A model generated the notes under the pieces. It worked only from the letters and a program-made list of their open reading frames with translations, was not told where the DNA came from and ran no database searches. DNA of 64,000 bases. Origin: Halomonas urmiana (GTDB lineage Bacteria > Pseudomonadota > Gammaproteobacteria > Pseudomonadales > Halomonadaceae). The stretch covers positions 1 to 64,000 of the forward strand of contig NZ_VBUI01000020.1 in assembly GCF_005780185.1 (NCBI RefSeq), written 5' to 3'. Positions 29,190 to 37,784 of this stretch are shown one piece after another. A program made the position numbers and the translations under genes. Position 1 is the first letter of the stretch. Every line of letters starts with the position of its first letter.

Positions 29190-30440
29190 TCATTGACGTC
29201 GTTCGAGGATCGGCGCCAGCGGTCGGCCGTTGATTCTGACCCGCCCGCGCACCACGTCAATCGCCAGGTCCTCGGTACCCAGCGGCAGGCCGAGCCACAG
29301 CGCCACCACGGGAGGCACCTGATCCCAGGTCACGTCGCCGTAGAGCCGCGAGCGCCAGCGGGCCTGCTCCTCGGGCTCGTCCAGCGCGATCAGGTTCAGC
29401 GCCTCGAGCTCACCCGCATCGAAGAACAGGGCGCCGTCGCCGCGGGCGTCCAGCCCCAGCATCGGGCTGTCGAGGTCGATGGCGTGGATGTCCAGCCGCG
29501 GCGAATCCTCGAGCATGCCCAGCAGGTCGGGCTCCAGGCGCGCCAGCAGCGCCCTGCCCTGGCGGTCGGTCTCACCACGGGCCGCCTCGTCACGCAGCAC
29601 GGCGAGCACGCGGCGCAGCGCATCGGCGTTGATCCTCGAGAGCTCCACGGCGAGGCGACCGGTGAGCAGCACCTCGTCGGCGGCCATCAGCCGATCGAGG
29701 GTCAGCTCGCTCTCGATGCGCAGCTCCGCCTCGTCGAGAGTGGTGCGGCTGTGCAGCACGAGGCCACTGGCATCCAGCGCGAGGTCCGGCTGACGCCAGG
29801 TGAGCCCTTCCACCTTGAGCAGGTCCTGCTGGGTGAAGTGGTAGGCGCCCTCGGTGTAGGCGTAGCGGCTCTCCAGGGTGACCGGGCCGGTTTCGAGCGT
29901 GGTCGCGCCATCGCTGAGCCGCCAGGGTGCCAGATCCGCCTGCAGACGCCAGTCGCCGTAGACGCCGCTGAAGGTGACCTCGCCGCCGCGAAACTCGAGC
30001 GCGCGCTCCTGCTGGCGGATGAGGAACGGCGAGAGCGTCAGGCGCCCCCGCAGGGTAGCGCCGAGGGTATGGTAGCGGGCCTGCCAGCGGGGCGGCGATG
30101 AGGGCAGCAGATCGCCGAACAGCCGACGATCGGCGGGGCCGACGTAAGGCTTGAGCGTGCCGTCGATGCGGGTATTGATCACCCCATGGCGCGCCTCGTA
30201 GGGCAGCGCCAGGTGCCAGGCCCGACCGAAGCGGGGGGTCAGGTGGAGGGTGCCGCTGGATTCGAGCCAGCCCCGCTCGACGTCGGTGCGCTCGACCAGC
30301 AGGTCGCCGCGGGCGGCGAGATCCTCGAGGGCCCGGGCCAGTTCACGCTCGAAGAGCAGGCTGGAGATCGCCTGGCCCGCGGCCCAGAGCAGCGCCAGCC
30401 CCACCACCACCGGGACGATCAGTCGTTCCTTGCGCATCAT
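29190..30440 (-). CDS. DUF945 (YdgA-like) envelope protein
   Basis: A 416-residue protein with one N-terminal membrane anchor (about 7-28) and a long beta-rich remainder of the DUF945/YdgA type. The family features seen are FERELARALEDLAARGDLLVERTDVERGW near the N-terminus and repeated strand segments such as GTLHLTPRFG and ARHGVINTRIDG. YdgA is a periplasmic, membrane-anchored protein of unclear function. It lies between lon and pgpA on the same strand and is probably transcribed on its own. Confidence 0.75.
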   Translation of the reverse strand: MMRKERLIVPVVVGLALLWAAGQAISSLLFERELARALEDLAARGDLLVERTDVERGWLESSGTLHLTPRFGRAWHLALPYEARHGVINTRIDGTLKPYVGPADRRLFGDLLPSSPPRWQARYHTLGATLRGRLTLSPFLIRQQERALEFRGGEVTFSGVYGDWRLQADLAPWRLSDGATTLETGPVTLESRYAYTEGAYHFTQQDLLKVEGLTWRQPDLALDASGLVLHSRTTLDEAELRIESELTLDRLMAADEVLLTGRLAVELSRINADALRRVLAVLRDEAARGETDRQGRALLARLEPDLLGMLEDSPRLDIHAIDLDSPMLGLDARGDGALFFDAGELEALNLIALDEPEEQARWRSRLYGDVTWDQVPPVVALWLGLPLGTEDLAIDVVRGRVRINGRPLAPILERRQ

Positions 30441-30512
30441 GACCTTCCTTGTCCGCGCCGTTTCCGGGCCCTCGCGGCGCGCCGCGAGGGAGCGCTCCTG
30501 CGGCGCAGCGAC

Positions 30513-30986
30513 TCAGTGGAGCCAGAACCACAGGTGCATGGTACTCCATGCGTAGGCCGCGGCGAGGACATCGTCGATCATGATGCCGAAGCCGCCGGCG
30601 ACCCGGCGATCCGCCCAACGGATCGGCCACGGTTTGAAGACATCGAAGACGCGAAACACCGCGAAACCCCACAGCGCCGCCTCCCAGGAGAAGGGCACGG
30701 CGGCCATGGTCAGCCAGTAGCCGACGAACTCGTCCCAGACGATGCCGGAGTGGTCATGGACACCCAGGTCGTGGGACGTCTTGTCGCAGAGCCAGATGCC
30801 CCACAGGAAGGTCACCGCCACCAAGCCGAGGTACCAGCCCAGCGGCAGCTCGGACATCAGCCAATAGAAGGGGATGGCGGCCAGGGTGCCGAAGGTGCCG
30901 GGGGCGAAGGGCACGGTCCCACTGCCGAGCCCGAAGGCCAGGAAGTGCACCGGGCGTCGCCAGACGCTGGCAGGAGCCTGGTTCAT
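30513..30986 (-). CDS. pgpA: Phosphatidylglycerophosphatase A
   Basis: Dephosphorylates phosphatidylglycerophosphate to phosphatidylglycerol in the inner membrane. The 157-residue protein shows the PgpA pattern GSGTVPFAPGTFGTLAAIP near the N-terminus, the acidic IVWDEFVGYW in the middle, FRVFDVFKPWPI and the C-terminal GIMIDDVLAA. The start overlaps thiL by ATGA, the conserved thiL-pgpA arrangement. Confidence 0.94.
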   Translation of the reverse strand: MNQAPASVWRRPVHFLAFGLGSGTVPFAPGTFGTLAAIPFYWLMSELPLGWYLGLVAVTFLWGIWLCDKTSHDLGVHDHSGIVWDEFVGYWLTMAAVPFSWEAALWGFAVFRVFDVFKPWPIRWADRRVAGGFGIMIDDVLAAAYAWSTMHLWFWLH

Positions 30987-31972
30987 GAGGCACCGCCCGG
31001 CGGGGCGCCGCCCGACGGAGCGCCGCCCGGCTGAAAATGCTGCCAGCCGCGCTCACCGGCGAGCACCACGCCGCGAATGCCGGGCGTATCAACCACCCGG
31101 CCGATCTCGGTGAGCGCCAGACCACGCTCGGCCAGTCGCCCGCGCGCCGTGGCCAGATGCGCCGGCGGCACGGCCACCAGCAGCTCGTAGTCGTCGCCGC
31201 CGTGCAGCGCCGCCTCCCGCGCGCTTGCTTCACCGAGGGCCGCCACCAGCCCCTCGGCCAGCGGCAGCGCCTCGGGAGTCAGCTCGGCCCCGACGCCGGA
31301 GCCCTCGAGCACGTGGCCCAGATCGGCCAGCAGGCCGTCGGAGACGTCGATGGCGGCGCTCGCCAGGCCGCGCAGGGCGAGCCCCGCCGCGAGGCGCGGC
31401 TGCGGATGCAGGTAGCGCGCGAGCAGCGGATGGGCGAGGTCTCGCTCACCGCGCTGCCAGAGGGCCAGCCCGCCGGCACCGCCGCCCAGCGCCCCGGTGA
31501 CGGCCAGCACGTCGCCCGGCCGTGCGCCGCCGCGGGTCAGCGCCTGCTCCGGTGGCACCTCCCCCATCACCGTGACGCCGATGGCAAGCTCCCCGCGGGT
31601 GACGTCGCCCCCCACCAGGGTGGTGCCGGTGGCGTCGCAGAGGGCATGGAAGCCGCGGGCGAACTCCGCAAACCAGGGACCATCATCCGCCGCCGGCAGG
31701 GTCAGCGACATCAGACACCAGCGGGCGCGGGCGCCCATGGCGGCCAGATCGCTCAGGCTGACCGCCAGCGCCCGGTGGCCAATCGCCGCGGCCGGCGCCG
31801 CCTCGGGGAAGTGGACCCCAGCGACCGAGGTATCGACACTGACCGCCAGCCGCTGCCCCGCCGTCGGCGCCAGCAGGGTGCAGTCATCGCCCACACCTAG
31901 GCTCACACCGGCATCCAAGCCGGGCGGGTCGGGCGTGAAGTAGCGGGTGATGAGTTCGAATTCGCTGTGCAT
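30983..31972 (-). CDS. thiL: Thiamine-monophosphate kinase
   Basis: Phosphorylates thiamine monophosphate to the active cofactor thiamine diphosphate. The 329-residue protein starts EFELITRYF and has the ThiL motifs GVGDDCTLL, DTSVAGVHFP, GGDVTRGELAIGVTVMGEV and SAAIDVSDGLLADLGH. The C-terminus ends in a low-complexity GGAPSGGAPPGGAS tail encoded by about three 15-bp direct repeats beside the pgpA start, probably a slippage product. Because thiB is broken, salvage by this strain may be altered while this step remains intact. Confidence 0.95.
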   Translation of the reverse strand: MHSEFELITRYFTPDPPGLDAGVSLGVGDDCTLLAPTAGQRLAVSVDTSVAGVHFPEAAPAAAIGHRALAVSLSDLAAMGARARWCLMSLTLPAADDGPWFAEFARGFHALCDATGTTLVGGDVTRGELAIGVTVMGEVPPEQALTRGGARPGDVLAVTGALGGGAGGLALWQRGERDLAHPLLARYLHPQPRLAAGLALRGLASAAIDVSDGLLADLGHVLEGSGVGAELTPEALPLAEGLVAALGEASAREAALHGGDDYELLVAVPPAHLATARGRLAERGLALTEIGRVVDTPGIRGVVLAGERGWQHFQPGGAPSGGAPPGGAS

Positions 31973-31984
31973 CGGGGCGGGCCT

Positions 31985-32488
31985 TCAGCGGCGGCGAGCA
32001 GTGACCTCGGCGGACCGCAGCCGCCCGGCAAGCTTGTCGAGAATGCTGTTGACGTACTTGTGTCCGTCCGTGGCCCCGAAGGACTTGGCGAGCTCGACGC
32101 CCTCGGTGATCACCGCGCGGTACGGCACCTCCAGGCGCTTGGAGAGCTCGTAGGCGCCCAGGCGCAGGATCGTGAGCTCGATGGGGTCGAGATCCTCGAG
32201 GCGACGGTCGAGCAGCGGCGCGATGGAGGCATCGAGGGCCTGGCGCTCACGGGCCACGTTATGCAGCAGCTCATGGAACAGCGCCAGGTCGGCAATCTCC
32301 ATGACCTTGTGCCAGTTCTCGTGATCCTCGAGGTCATCGTCGGCCACCTGGCTGCGGAACTCCGCCTCCACGGTGGTGATCGACTTGCCGGTCATCTGCC
32401 ATTGATAGAGGCCCTGGACGGCCAGCTCACGGGCCGCATGGCGCGACTGCTGCGCCTTCGAGGGCACCCGCGTACGCTCGCCGCTCAT
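31985..32488 (-). CDS. nusB: Transcription antitermination factor NusB
   Basis: A 167-residue helical RNA-binding protein ([19 protein letters not shown], then [44 protein letters not shown]). With NusE/S10 it binds boxA RNA in rRNA transcripts. Its start overlaps the ribH stop (ATGA) and it is followed by thiL, the common gammaproteobacterial rib-nusB-thiL-pgpA order. Confidence 0.96.
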   Translation of the reverse strand: MSGERTRVPSKAQQSRHAARELAVQGLYQWQMTGKSITTVEAEFRSQVADDDLEDHENWHKVMEIADLALFHELLHNVARERQALDASIAPLLDRRLEDLDPIELTILRLGAYELSKRLEVPYRAVITEGVELAKSFGATDGHKYVNSILDKLAGRLRSAEVTARRR

Positions 32489-32985
32489 GCCTCACCCCCG
32501 GCGTCGGCATCGTCGCCGAAGCAGCGCAGCAGCGAGACCATCTCCATGGCCGCCATGGCCGCCTCGGCGCCCTTGTTGCCGGCCTTGGTGCCGGCGCGCT
32601 CGATGGCCTGCTCGATGGACTCGACGGTCAGCACGCCGTTGGCCACAGGGGTGTCGAACTCGAGCTGCAGGTTGCCCATGGCGGTGTTGCAGCCGCCGGC
32701 CACGTACTCGAAGTGGGGGGTGCCGCCGCGAATCACCGCGCCCAGGGCGAGCACCGCGTCGGGGCGCGCCACCTGCAACACGCGCTTGATCGCCAGCGGC
32801 AGCTCCCAGGCGCCGGGCACGTGGACGATATCGATGTTCTCGGCGTCCACGCCGTGGCGCACCAGGCTGTCCACGGCGCCTTCGACCAGGCTGTCCACCA
32901 CGTGATGGTTGAAGCGGCCGACCACGATCACGTAGCGGCCATCGACGTCGACGAAGCTGCCTTCGACTTGGGAAATCGGTTGCAT
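32485..32985 (-). CDS. ribH: 6,7-dimethyl-8-ribityllumazine synthase
   Basis: Condenses the ribityl-aminouracil and 3,4-dihydroxybutanone phosphate to lumazine, the penultimate riboflavin step. The 166-residue protein contains [45 protein letters not shown] and [24 protein letters not shown], all family signatures. The start at 32985 has AGGA upstream; the longer frame to 33051 has no homology. It lies 85 bp downstream of ribBX. Confidence 0.96.
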   Translation of the reverse strand: MQPISQVEGSFVDVDGRYVIVVGRFNHHVVDSLVEGAVDSLVRHGVDAENIDIVHVPGAWELPLAIKRVLQVARPDAVLALGAVIRGGTPHFEYVAGGCNTAMGNLQLEFDTPVANGVLTVESIEQAIERAGTKAGNKGAEAAMAAMEMVSLLRCFGDDADAGGEA

Positions 32986-33070
32986 GGTTCTGTGTCCTGA
33001 AAGATCCGGTGCTGAAGGGTCCGGGGGCATGGCCGCCGGCCATGCCATCATGGGAAAGGCGAGTGCGGCG

Positions 33071-34234
33071 TCAGTCGTCGCCAGGCTCGCCGAGCGCGTG
33101 TTCGCCGGGCTCCAGTCGCTCTACCACCTCGAGGTCGAAGCCGGAGAGGGCGGAGAACTTCCAGGGCGAGCTCAACAGGCGCATCTTGCCGACCCCCAGA
33201 TGACGCAGGATCTGCGAGCCGGTGCCGATGGTCAGGTAGTTGCCGGCACCGTCGGAGTCGCTGGTACGCGGCGAGCGTCGGCGTTCGAGGAACACCTCGA
33301 GCAGGTCGTACAGGTCCTGGTGCGGACGGCCGTCGTCGAGCAGCACGAAGACGCCGTGCTCGGCGTCGGCCACCTCGGCCAGCGCCTGCTGGGCGGTCCA
33401 GTTCGGCCGATCGCCCTTCTGCAGGGCGAGCAGGTCGCGCATCACGTTGGCCAGGTGCACGCGCACCGTGGTCAGCGCCTCGGGATGCGGATGTCCCTTG
33501 ACCAGCGCCAGGTGATGGGCGCCCTGGATACTGTCGCGGAAGACATGCAGGGTGAGCTCGCCGAAGGCGGTCTCCACCGGGCTCGACTCCACCGGCTGCA
33601 CGGTCTGCTCGTTGTGGATGCGGTAGTGGATCAGGTCGGCGATGGTGCCCATCTTCAGGCCGTGCTCGACGGCGAAACGCTCGAGCTCGGCGCGGCGCGC
33701 CATGCTGCCATCCTCGTTCATCACCTCGCAGATCACACCGCTGGGGTCGAGCCCGGCCAGCGCCGAGAGGTCGCAGGCCGCCTCGGTGTGGCCGGCGCGA
33801 CGCAGCACGCCGCCGGGCTCGGCCATCAGCGGGAAGATGTGGCCGGGTTGCACGATGTCGCCGGCCTTGGCATCGCGGGCGACCGCCGCGCGCACGGTGC
33901 GCGCGCGATCGGCGGCGGAGATGCCGGTGGTCACCCCCTCGGCGGCTTCGATGGAGAGGGTGAACTTGGTCCCGAAGCCGGAGCCGTTGTCGCGCACCAT
34001 CAGCGGCAGCTGGAGACGCTCGCAGCGCTCGCGGGTCATCGGCAGGCAGATCAGCCCCCTGGCGTGGCGCGCCATGAAGTTGATGTGCTCGGCCTCGACC
34101 TTCTCGGCGGCCATGATGATGTCGCCTTCGTTCTCGCGATCCTCGTCATCCATCAGGATCACCATCTTGCCCTGACGAATGTCCTCGACCAGTTCTTCAA
34201 TAGGGGCCAGGCCCCCGGATGAGGAGTGCACCAT
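33071..34234 (-). CDS. ribB: 3,4-dihydroxy-2-butanone 4-phosphate synthase with degenerate RibA-like domain (RibBX type)
   Basis: A 387-residue fusion. Residues about 10-205 are a complete RibB domain with the acidic loop [10 protein letters not shown], the metal/substrate region [14 protein letters not shown] and the C-terminal Glu in ICEVMNEDG. Residues about 210-375 resemble GTP cyclohydrolase II in outline ([17 protein letters not shown], then [16 protein letters not shown]). The zinc cysteines of RibA are missing: the expected Cys-containing region reads [19 protein letters not shown]. This is the RibBX variant described in Proteobacteria, so a separate ribA is expected elsewhere. Confidence 0.93.
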   Translation of the reverse strand: MVHSSSGGLAPIEELVEDIRQGKMVILMDDEDRENEGDIIMAAEKVEAEHINFMARHARGLICLPMTRERCERLQLPLMVRDNGSGFGTKFTLSIEAAEGVTTGISAADRARTVRAAVARDAKAGDIVQPGHIFPLMAEPGGVLRRAGHTEAACDLSALAGLDPSGVICEVMNEDGSMARRAELERFAVEHGLKMGTIADLIHYRIHNEQTVQPVESSPVETAFGELTLHVFRDSIQGAHHLALVKGHPHPEALTTVRVHLANVMRDLLALQKGDRPNWTAQQALAEVADAEHGVFVLLDDGRPHQDLYDLLEVFLERRRSPRTSDSDGAGNYLTIGTGSQILRHLGVGKMRLLSSPWKFSALSGFDLEVVERLEPGEHALGEPGDD

Positions 34235-34326
34235 GGAGTCTCCATTGATTCAGCGTGGTGGCCGTCGCGGTCCCGCGACGATCGGGTCGCCCTCCGGCGT
34301 CGCCACCTCGAAACCGCGTCAGGGTA

Positions 34327-34385
34327 CCGTGGCGCGTCGGTGGGCGCCAGTAGATAGCAGCCATGGCGCGTCGATGGGCGCCAGT
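34327..34385. repeat. Two 25-bp direct repeats upstream of ribB, each able to form a hairpin
   Basis: The copies at 34327-34351 and 34361-34385 differ at two positions and lie 34 bp apart. Each is itself an inverted repeat (TGGCGC-N8-GCGCCA). They sit in the 183-bp gap between ribD and ribB, where some relatives carry ribE. They may be regulatory or slippage products. No FMN riboswitch core was recognized here. Confidence 0.7.
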
Positions 34386-34417
34386 TTCAAGCGCCGAGCA
34401 GGATGATGCCGCTGTGT

Positions 34418-35566
34418 TCAGCTTTCGGCCACCGTGTGCCGCCGGGGCCGAGCGGTGATGCGCCAGTCCTGGCCCACGGCACGGATGTCGAGGATCTCGA
34501 GCCCCTTCTGCTGGGCCATCAGCGAGAGACCCGGCAGTGCGAAGAGCGGGCGCGCCTCGCCGCCGAGCAGGGTCGGGGCCACGAACAGCTGCATCTCGTC
34601 GATCAGGTTCGCCTCGAGCATGGCGCCGGCCAGCGTCGCCCCGGTCTCGAGCAGCACCTCGTTGGCCTGCTCCGCCTCGGCCAGGTGCTTCAGCAGGGCA
34701 TCGAGATCGACCCGGCCGTCGTGGCCCGCCGGCATCGTCACCACCTCGGCGCCGGCCTCCGCGAGCCGCTCGCGCCGCTCGACATCGTGCTCGGCGAGGG
34801 TCGCCACCAGGGTCCGGCCGGACTCGCGCAGGCAGGCCGCCGCCTGGGGCAACCGCAGGCGGGAATCTACCACCACGCGCAGCGGCTGGCGGGCGGCGAT
34901 CGTCTCGCCGTCGGGCAGCGCCAGCTGCTCGGCGCGCACGGTGAGCCGGGCATTATCGAAGATGATCGACTCCACCCCGGTGAGGATGGCGCTTGCGCGG
35001 GCACGCAGGCGCTGCACCTCGCGGCGGGCCTGGGGCCCGGTGATCCACTGGGATTCGCCGGAGCTCATAGCGGTGCGGCCATCCAGGCTCATGGCCATCT
35101 TCAGGCGCACGAAGGGGCGGCCATGGGACATGCGCATCACGAAACCGGGATTGAGCGCCAGCGCTTCATCCTCCAGCACGCCCACCGTGACCTCGAGGCC
35201 GGCGTCGCGCAGCAGGGCGATGCCCCGGCCGGCCACCTGGGGATTGGGGTCCTGCATGGCGACCACGACGCTTGCCACTCCGGCCTCGACCAGCGCCAGG
35301 GCGCAGGGGCCGGTACGGCCCTGATGAGCGCACGGCTCCAGGGTCACGTAGGCGGTGGCGCCACGGGTGGATTCCCCCGCCGCGCGCAGGGCGTGGATCT
35401 CGGCGTGGGGCTCGCCGGCCCGCTCGTGCCAGCCTTCGCCGACCACCCGCTCGTCCTTGACCAGCACACAGCCCACCCGGGGGTTGGGGTCGGTGGTGTA
35501 GCGGCCGCGCTCGGCCAGCTTGAGGGCGCGGGCCATCCAGGTCTCGGGCAGGGTCGAGGCGATCAT
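34418..35566 (-). CDS. ribD: Bifunctional diaminohydroxyphosphoribosylaminopyrimidine deaminase / 5-amino-6-(5-phosphoribosylamino)uracil reductase
   Basis: Catalyses two middle riboflavin steps. The 382-residue protein has the zinc deaminase site in the N-terminal half (HAEIHALRAAG and PCAHQGRTGPC, about 53-90). A reductase domain starts near residue 150 (RPFVRLKMAMSLDGRTAMSSGESQWITG). The C-terminal part has VDLDALLKHLAEAEQANEVLLETGATL. Its start overlaps the nrdR stop by one base (TGATG), showing a shared transcript. Confidence 0.96.
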   Translation of the reverse strand: MIASTLPETWMARALKLAERGRYTTDPNPRVGCVLVKDERVVGEGWHERAGEPHAEIHALRAAGESTRGATAYVTLEPCAHQGRTGPCALALVEAGVASVVVAMQDPNPQVAGRGIALLRDAGLEVTVGVLEDEALALNPGFVMRMSHGRPFVRLKMAMSLDGRTAMSSGESQWITGPQARREVQRLRARASAILTGVESIIFDNARLTVRAEQLALPDGETIAARQPLRVVVDSRLRLPQAAACLRESGRTLVATLAEHDVERRERLAEAGAEVVTMPAGHDGRVDLDALLKHLAEAEQANEVLLETGATLAGAMLEANLIDEMQLFVAPTLLGGEARPLFALPGLSLMAQQKGLEILDIRAVGQDWRITARPRRHTVAES

Positions 35567-36051
35567 CAGTGCCCTCCGGCGGGGTCGTCGGGGAAGCCGG
35601 GCTCCTGGGCCAGGCGATCGATCTCGGCGCGAAACTCATCGATGTCCTGGAAACGGCGGTAGACCGAGGCGAAGCGGATGTAGGCGACCTGATCGAGGCG
35701 CTTGAGGGCCTGCATGACCTCTTCGCCGATGTCCCGGGCGTGAATCTCGCGCTCGCCGCGGGCCCGCAGGTGCTGGCGGATGCGCTCCACCGCCGCTTCG
35801 ATCGACTCGGCGCTGACCGGACGCTTCTCCAGCGCGCGCAGCATGCCGGCGCGCAGCTTGCCCTCGTCGAACACCTCGCGGGTACCGTCGGACTTGATCA
35901 CCCGTGGCATCACGAGTTCGGCGGTCTCGTAGGTGGTGAAGCGCTCGCCGCAGGCCGCGCACTGTCGACGCCGCCGAACCTGATCACCCTCGGCCACCAG
36001 GCGGGAATCGGTCACGCGCGTGTCGTTGGCGCCACAGAAGGGGCAATGCAT
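35566..36051 (-). CDS. nrdR: Ribonucleotide reductase regulator NrdR
   Basis: A 161-residue repressor of ribonucleotide reductase genes. It begins [18 protein letters not shown] with a zinc ribbon (CPFC and CAACGERF), followed by an ATP-cone (about 49-139, [17 protein letters not shown]). The start at 36051 is fixed by the invariant N-terminus. No Shine-Dalgarno sequence is seen; the bases just upstream are instead complementary to one. The longer frame to 36090 is not supported. nrdR heads the rib operon as in many Proteobacteria. Confidence 0.95.
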   Translation of the reverse strand: MHCPFCGANDTRVTDSRLVAEGDQVRRRRQCAACGERFTTYETAELVMPRVIKSDGTREVFDEGKLRAGMLRALEKRPVSAESIEAAVERIRQHLRARGEREIHARDIGEEVMQALKRLDQVAYIRFASVYRRFQDIDEFRAEIDRLAQEPGFPDDPAGGH

Positions 36052-36145
36052 AGGAGGTAACCCGACGTCGATGAGAGGCTGTCGCGGCATTGTAACGGTT
36101 CACGGGCAGAGCGCCCAGTCAAGGGACGCCGAGAGGGCGGTATAG

Positions 36146-36190
36146 GGAGGCCTTCGGCCTCCATCGCGATCTGAAGATCGCTCCCACAGG
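36146..36190. repeat. REP-like element (Pseudomonas type)
   Basis: On the minus strand this reads CTGTGGGAGCGATC, TTCAGATCGCGATGG, then GAGGCCGAAGGCCTCC. It contains two hairpins: GCGATCT-GA-AGATCGC (36166-36181) and GGAGGCC-TTC-GGCCTCC (36146-36162). The GTGGGAGCG...CGCGA framework matches the well-known Pseudomonas REP sequences mobilized by RAYT transposases. It lies just beyond the stop of the PCu(A)C gene, the usual REP position. Confidence 0.75.
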
Positions 36191-36193
36191 GCG

Positions 36194-36673
36194 TCAGTGG
36201 CCCTGATCGTCGCCGCTCATGTCCATGGCCATCGGCTGCACCCGCTGGACCGGCGCTTCGAGGGTCATCGTCTCGCCGTTATCGAGGGTCAGGGTCAGCT
36301 CGACGCGCTCGCCCTCGACCGGGGTCGCGGCCAGCTCGAACATCATCAGGTGCCAGCCCCCCGGCGCCAGTCGCACGGTCTCACCGGCCGGCAGGGGGAT
36401 CGCCTCGACCCGACGCATCTGCATCACGCCGTCGACCATCACGTGGTTGTGAAGCTCCAGGCGGCCGGCCAGCGGCGAGGCGCCTTCGACCAGCGCCAGG
36501 TCCGTCTCGCCCGCGTTGGTCAGCGTCATGAAGGCGGCGGTGGTGGCCGACCCGGGGGGCACGGCGCGCACGTGGTCCCCCTCGACGGCAAGGGAGTCGA
36601 CCTCGGCAGCGGCGCCGAGCAGCGGCAGGGAGAGCAGAGAGAGCAGGAACAGCGGGCGGGCGGCGAGGCGCAT
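36194..36673 (-). CDS. Periplasmic copper chaperone PCu(A)C
   Basis: A 159-residue exported protein with a signal peptide (about 1-22, LFLLSLLSLPLLGAAAE) and one PCu(A)C domain. The copper-ligand pattern is present: HNHVMVDGVMQMRRV followed by GGWHLMMF, giving the H(M)X10MX21HXM arrangement. The tail is rich in Met and His (MAMDMSGDDQGH). Such proteins deliver Cu(I) to cytochrome oxidase CuA/CuB sites. No Sco or oxidase gene lies beside it here; the divergent neighbour is a DsbG-like protein. Confidence 0.87.
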   Translation of the reverse strand: MRLAARPLFLLSLLSLPLLGAAAEVDSLAVEGDHVRAVPPGSATTAAFMTLTNAGETDLALVEGASPLAGRLELHNHVMVDGVMQMRRVEAIPLPAGETVRLAPGGWHLMMFELAATPVEGERVELTLTLDNGETMTLEAPVQRVQPMAMDMSGDDQGH

Positions 36674-36953
36674 GGCGATAGACTCCAGCGGTCGAGGGAT
36701 GGGATCTGCCTATCCTGCCACGACGACGCCGGCGAGCGGGATGCGACATCTCGCCCCGCCACAGGCCCGCTGAATTAATCCATGGCTAATGCCGGCGTGT
36801 CAGGATGGGAACTTCGGGACGCGGCGCGAGTCCTCTCGTCACCCATGACGCTATCGCCCCATGAGGTCTCCTCACGACATCCCTTCAACAAGGCTTTCTT
36901 ACAACAGCGCTTCACGACAGCGCTTTATTCCCGTTCTTCACAAGGACATCGCG

Positions 36954-37712
36954 ATGCGAACCCTCTCCCTGACGATCGGCTTGCTCTCGCTGACCGCCGC
37001 CACAACCCTCTCCGCCGATACCTCCTGGCCGGCCCCGATCCAGGCCCTGGTGGAAGAGGGCCTGGAGATCCATGCCCGCTTCGAGGCGCCGGGGGGGCTC
37101 GACGGCTTCGCCGCCAGCCATCGCGGCCGCGAGATGGCCGTCTACCTCACGCCGGATGGCGAGCACGCGGTGGTCGGCACCCTGATCGACGCCCAGGGCA
37201 ACGACCTCTCCGCCGCCCCGCTGGACGAGCATGTGCGCAGCGCCCAGGAAGCCGAGGTGTGGCAGGCGCTCGAGCAGAGCTATTGGATCGCCGATGGCGA
37301 CCCGGATGCCGAGCGCATCCTCTACACCTTCACCGATCCCAACTGCCCCTACTGCGAGCGCTTCTACGCGCAGAGCCGCCCCTGGGTCGAGGCGGGGCGG
37401 GTCCAGCTACGCCATATCATGGTCGGTATCCTGGAAAGCGACAGCCCCGCCAAGGCCGCCGCCCTGCTCGGCGCCGACGACCCCGCCCGGGCGCTGCAGG
37501 TACACCAGCAGAGCGACAGCGGCATCGAGGCCGCCGCGCAGCCCCGCGAGGTCGAGGAGCAGGTGCGGGCCAATAACCAGCGCTTCGAGCGCCTGGGGCT
37601 GATGGCCACCCCCACTACCTACTATCGCGGCGACGACGGCCGCCTGGAGCAGGTGCAGGGCGCCCCCCAGGAGGCGCGCCTGATCGAGATGATGGGCTCG
37701 CCGCGCCCCTGA
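36954..37712 (+). CDS. dsbG: DsbG/DsbC-like periplasmic thiol:disulfide interchange protein
   Basis: A 252-residue exported protein with signal peptide (about 1-21), an N-terminal dimerization-type region and a thioredoxin fold with active site CPYC (Cys131/Cys134) in FTDPNCPYCERFY. The cis-Pro loop ATPTTYY lies near 216-222. The pattern fits DsbG, which reduces sulfenylated single cysteines or isomerizes disulfides in the periplasm. AAGGA precedes the ATG at 36954. A GC-rich terminator follows. It belongs to the set of envelope redox proteins in this window (DsbB, MsrB, PCu(A)C). Confidence 0.86.
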   Translation: MRTLSLTIGLLSLTAATTLSADTSWPAPIQALVEEGLEIHARFEAPGGLDGFAASHRGREMAVYLTPDGEHAVVGTLIDAQGNDLSAAPLDEHVRSAQEAEVWQALEQSYWIADGDPDAERILYTFTDPNCPYCERFYAQSRPWVEAGRVQLRHIMVGILESDSPAKAAALLGADDPARALQVHQQSDSGIEAAAQPREVEEQVRANNQRFERLGLMATPTTYYRGDDGRLEQVQGAPQEARLIEMMGSPRP

Positions 37713-37732
37713 GCTTCCGCCTTTGACACGCC

Positions 37733-37760
37733 GGGCCCCGCTGCCGTAGCAGCGGGGCCC
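37733..37760. terminator. GC-rich terminator between dsbG and the cytochrome gene
   Basis: GGGCCCCGCTGC-CGTA-GCAGCGGGGCCC is a perfect 12-bp stem with a tetraloop between two convergent genes. T-runs are poor (GTTGCGTTCG on the plus side), but the stem is very stable and well placed for both genes. Confidence 0.7.
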
Positions 37761-37784
37761 GTTGCGTTCGCCGGGGGGAGACGC

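Noticed and set aside
34235-34417. FMN riboswitch upstream of ribB
   Set aside because: The AGGG...GGTGAAA-type conserved RFN blocks were not found; the gap holds twin inverted repeats instead.
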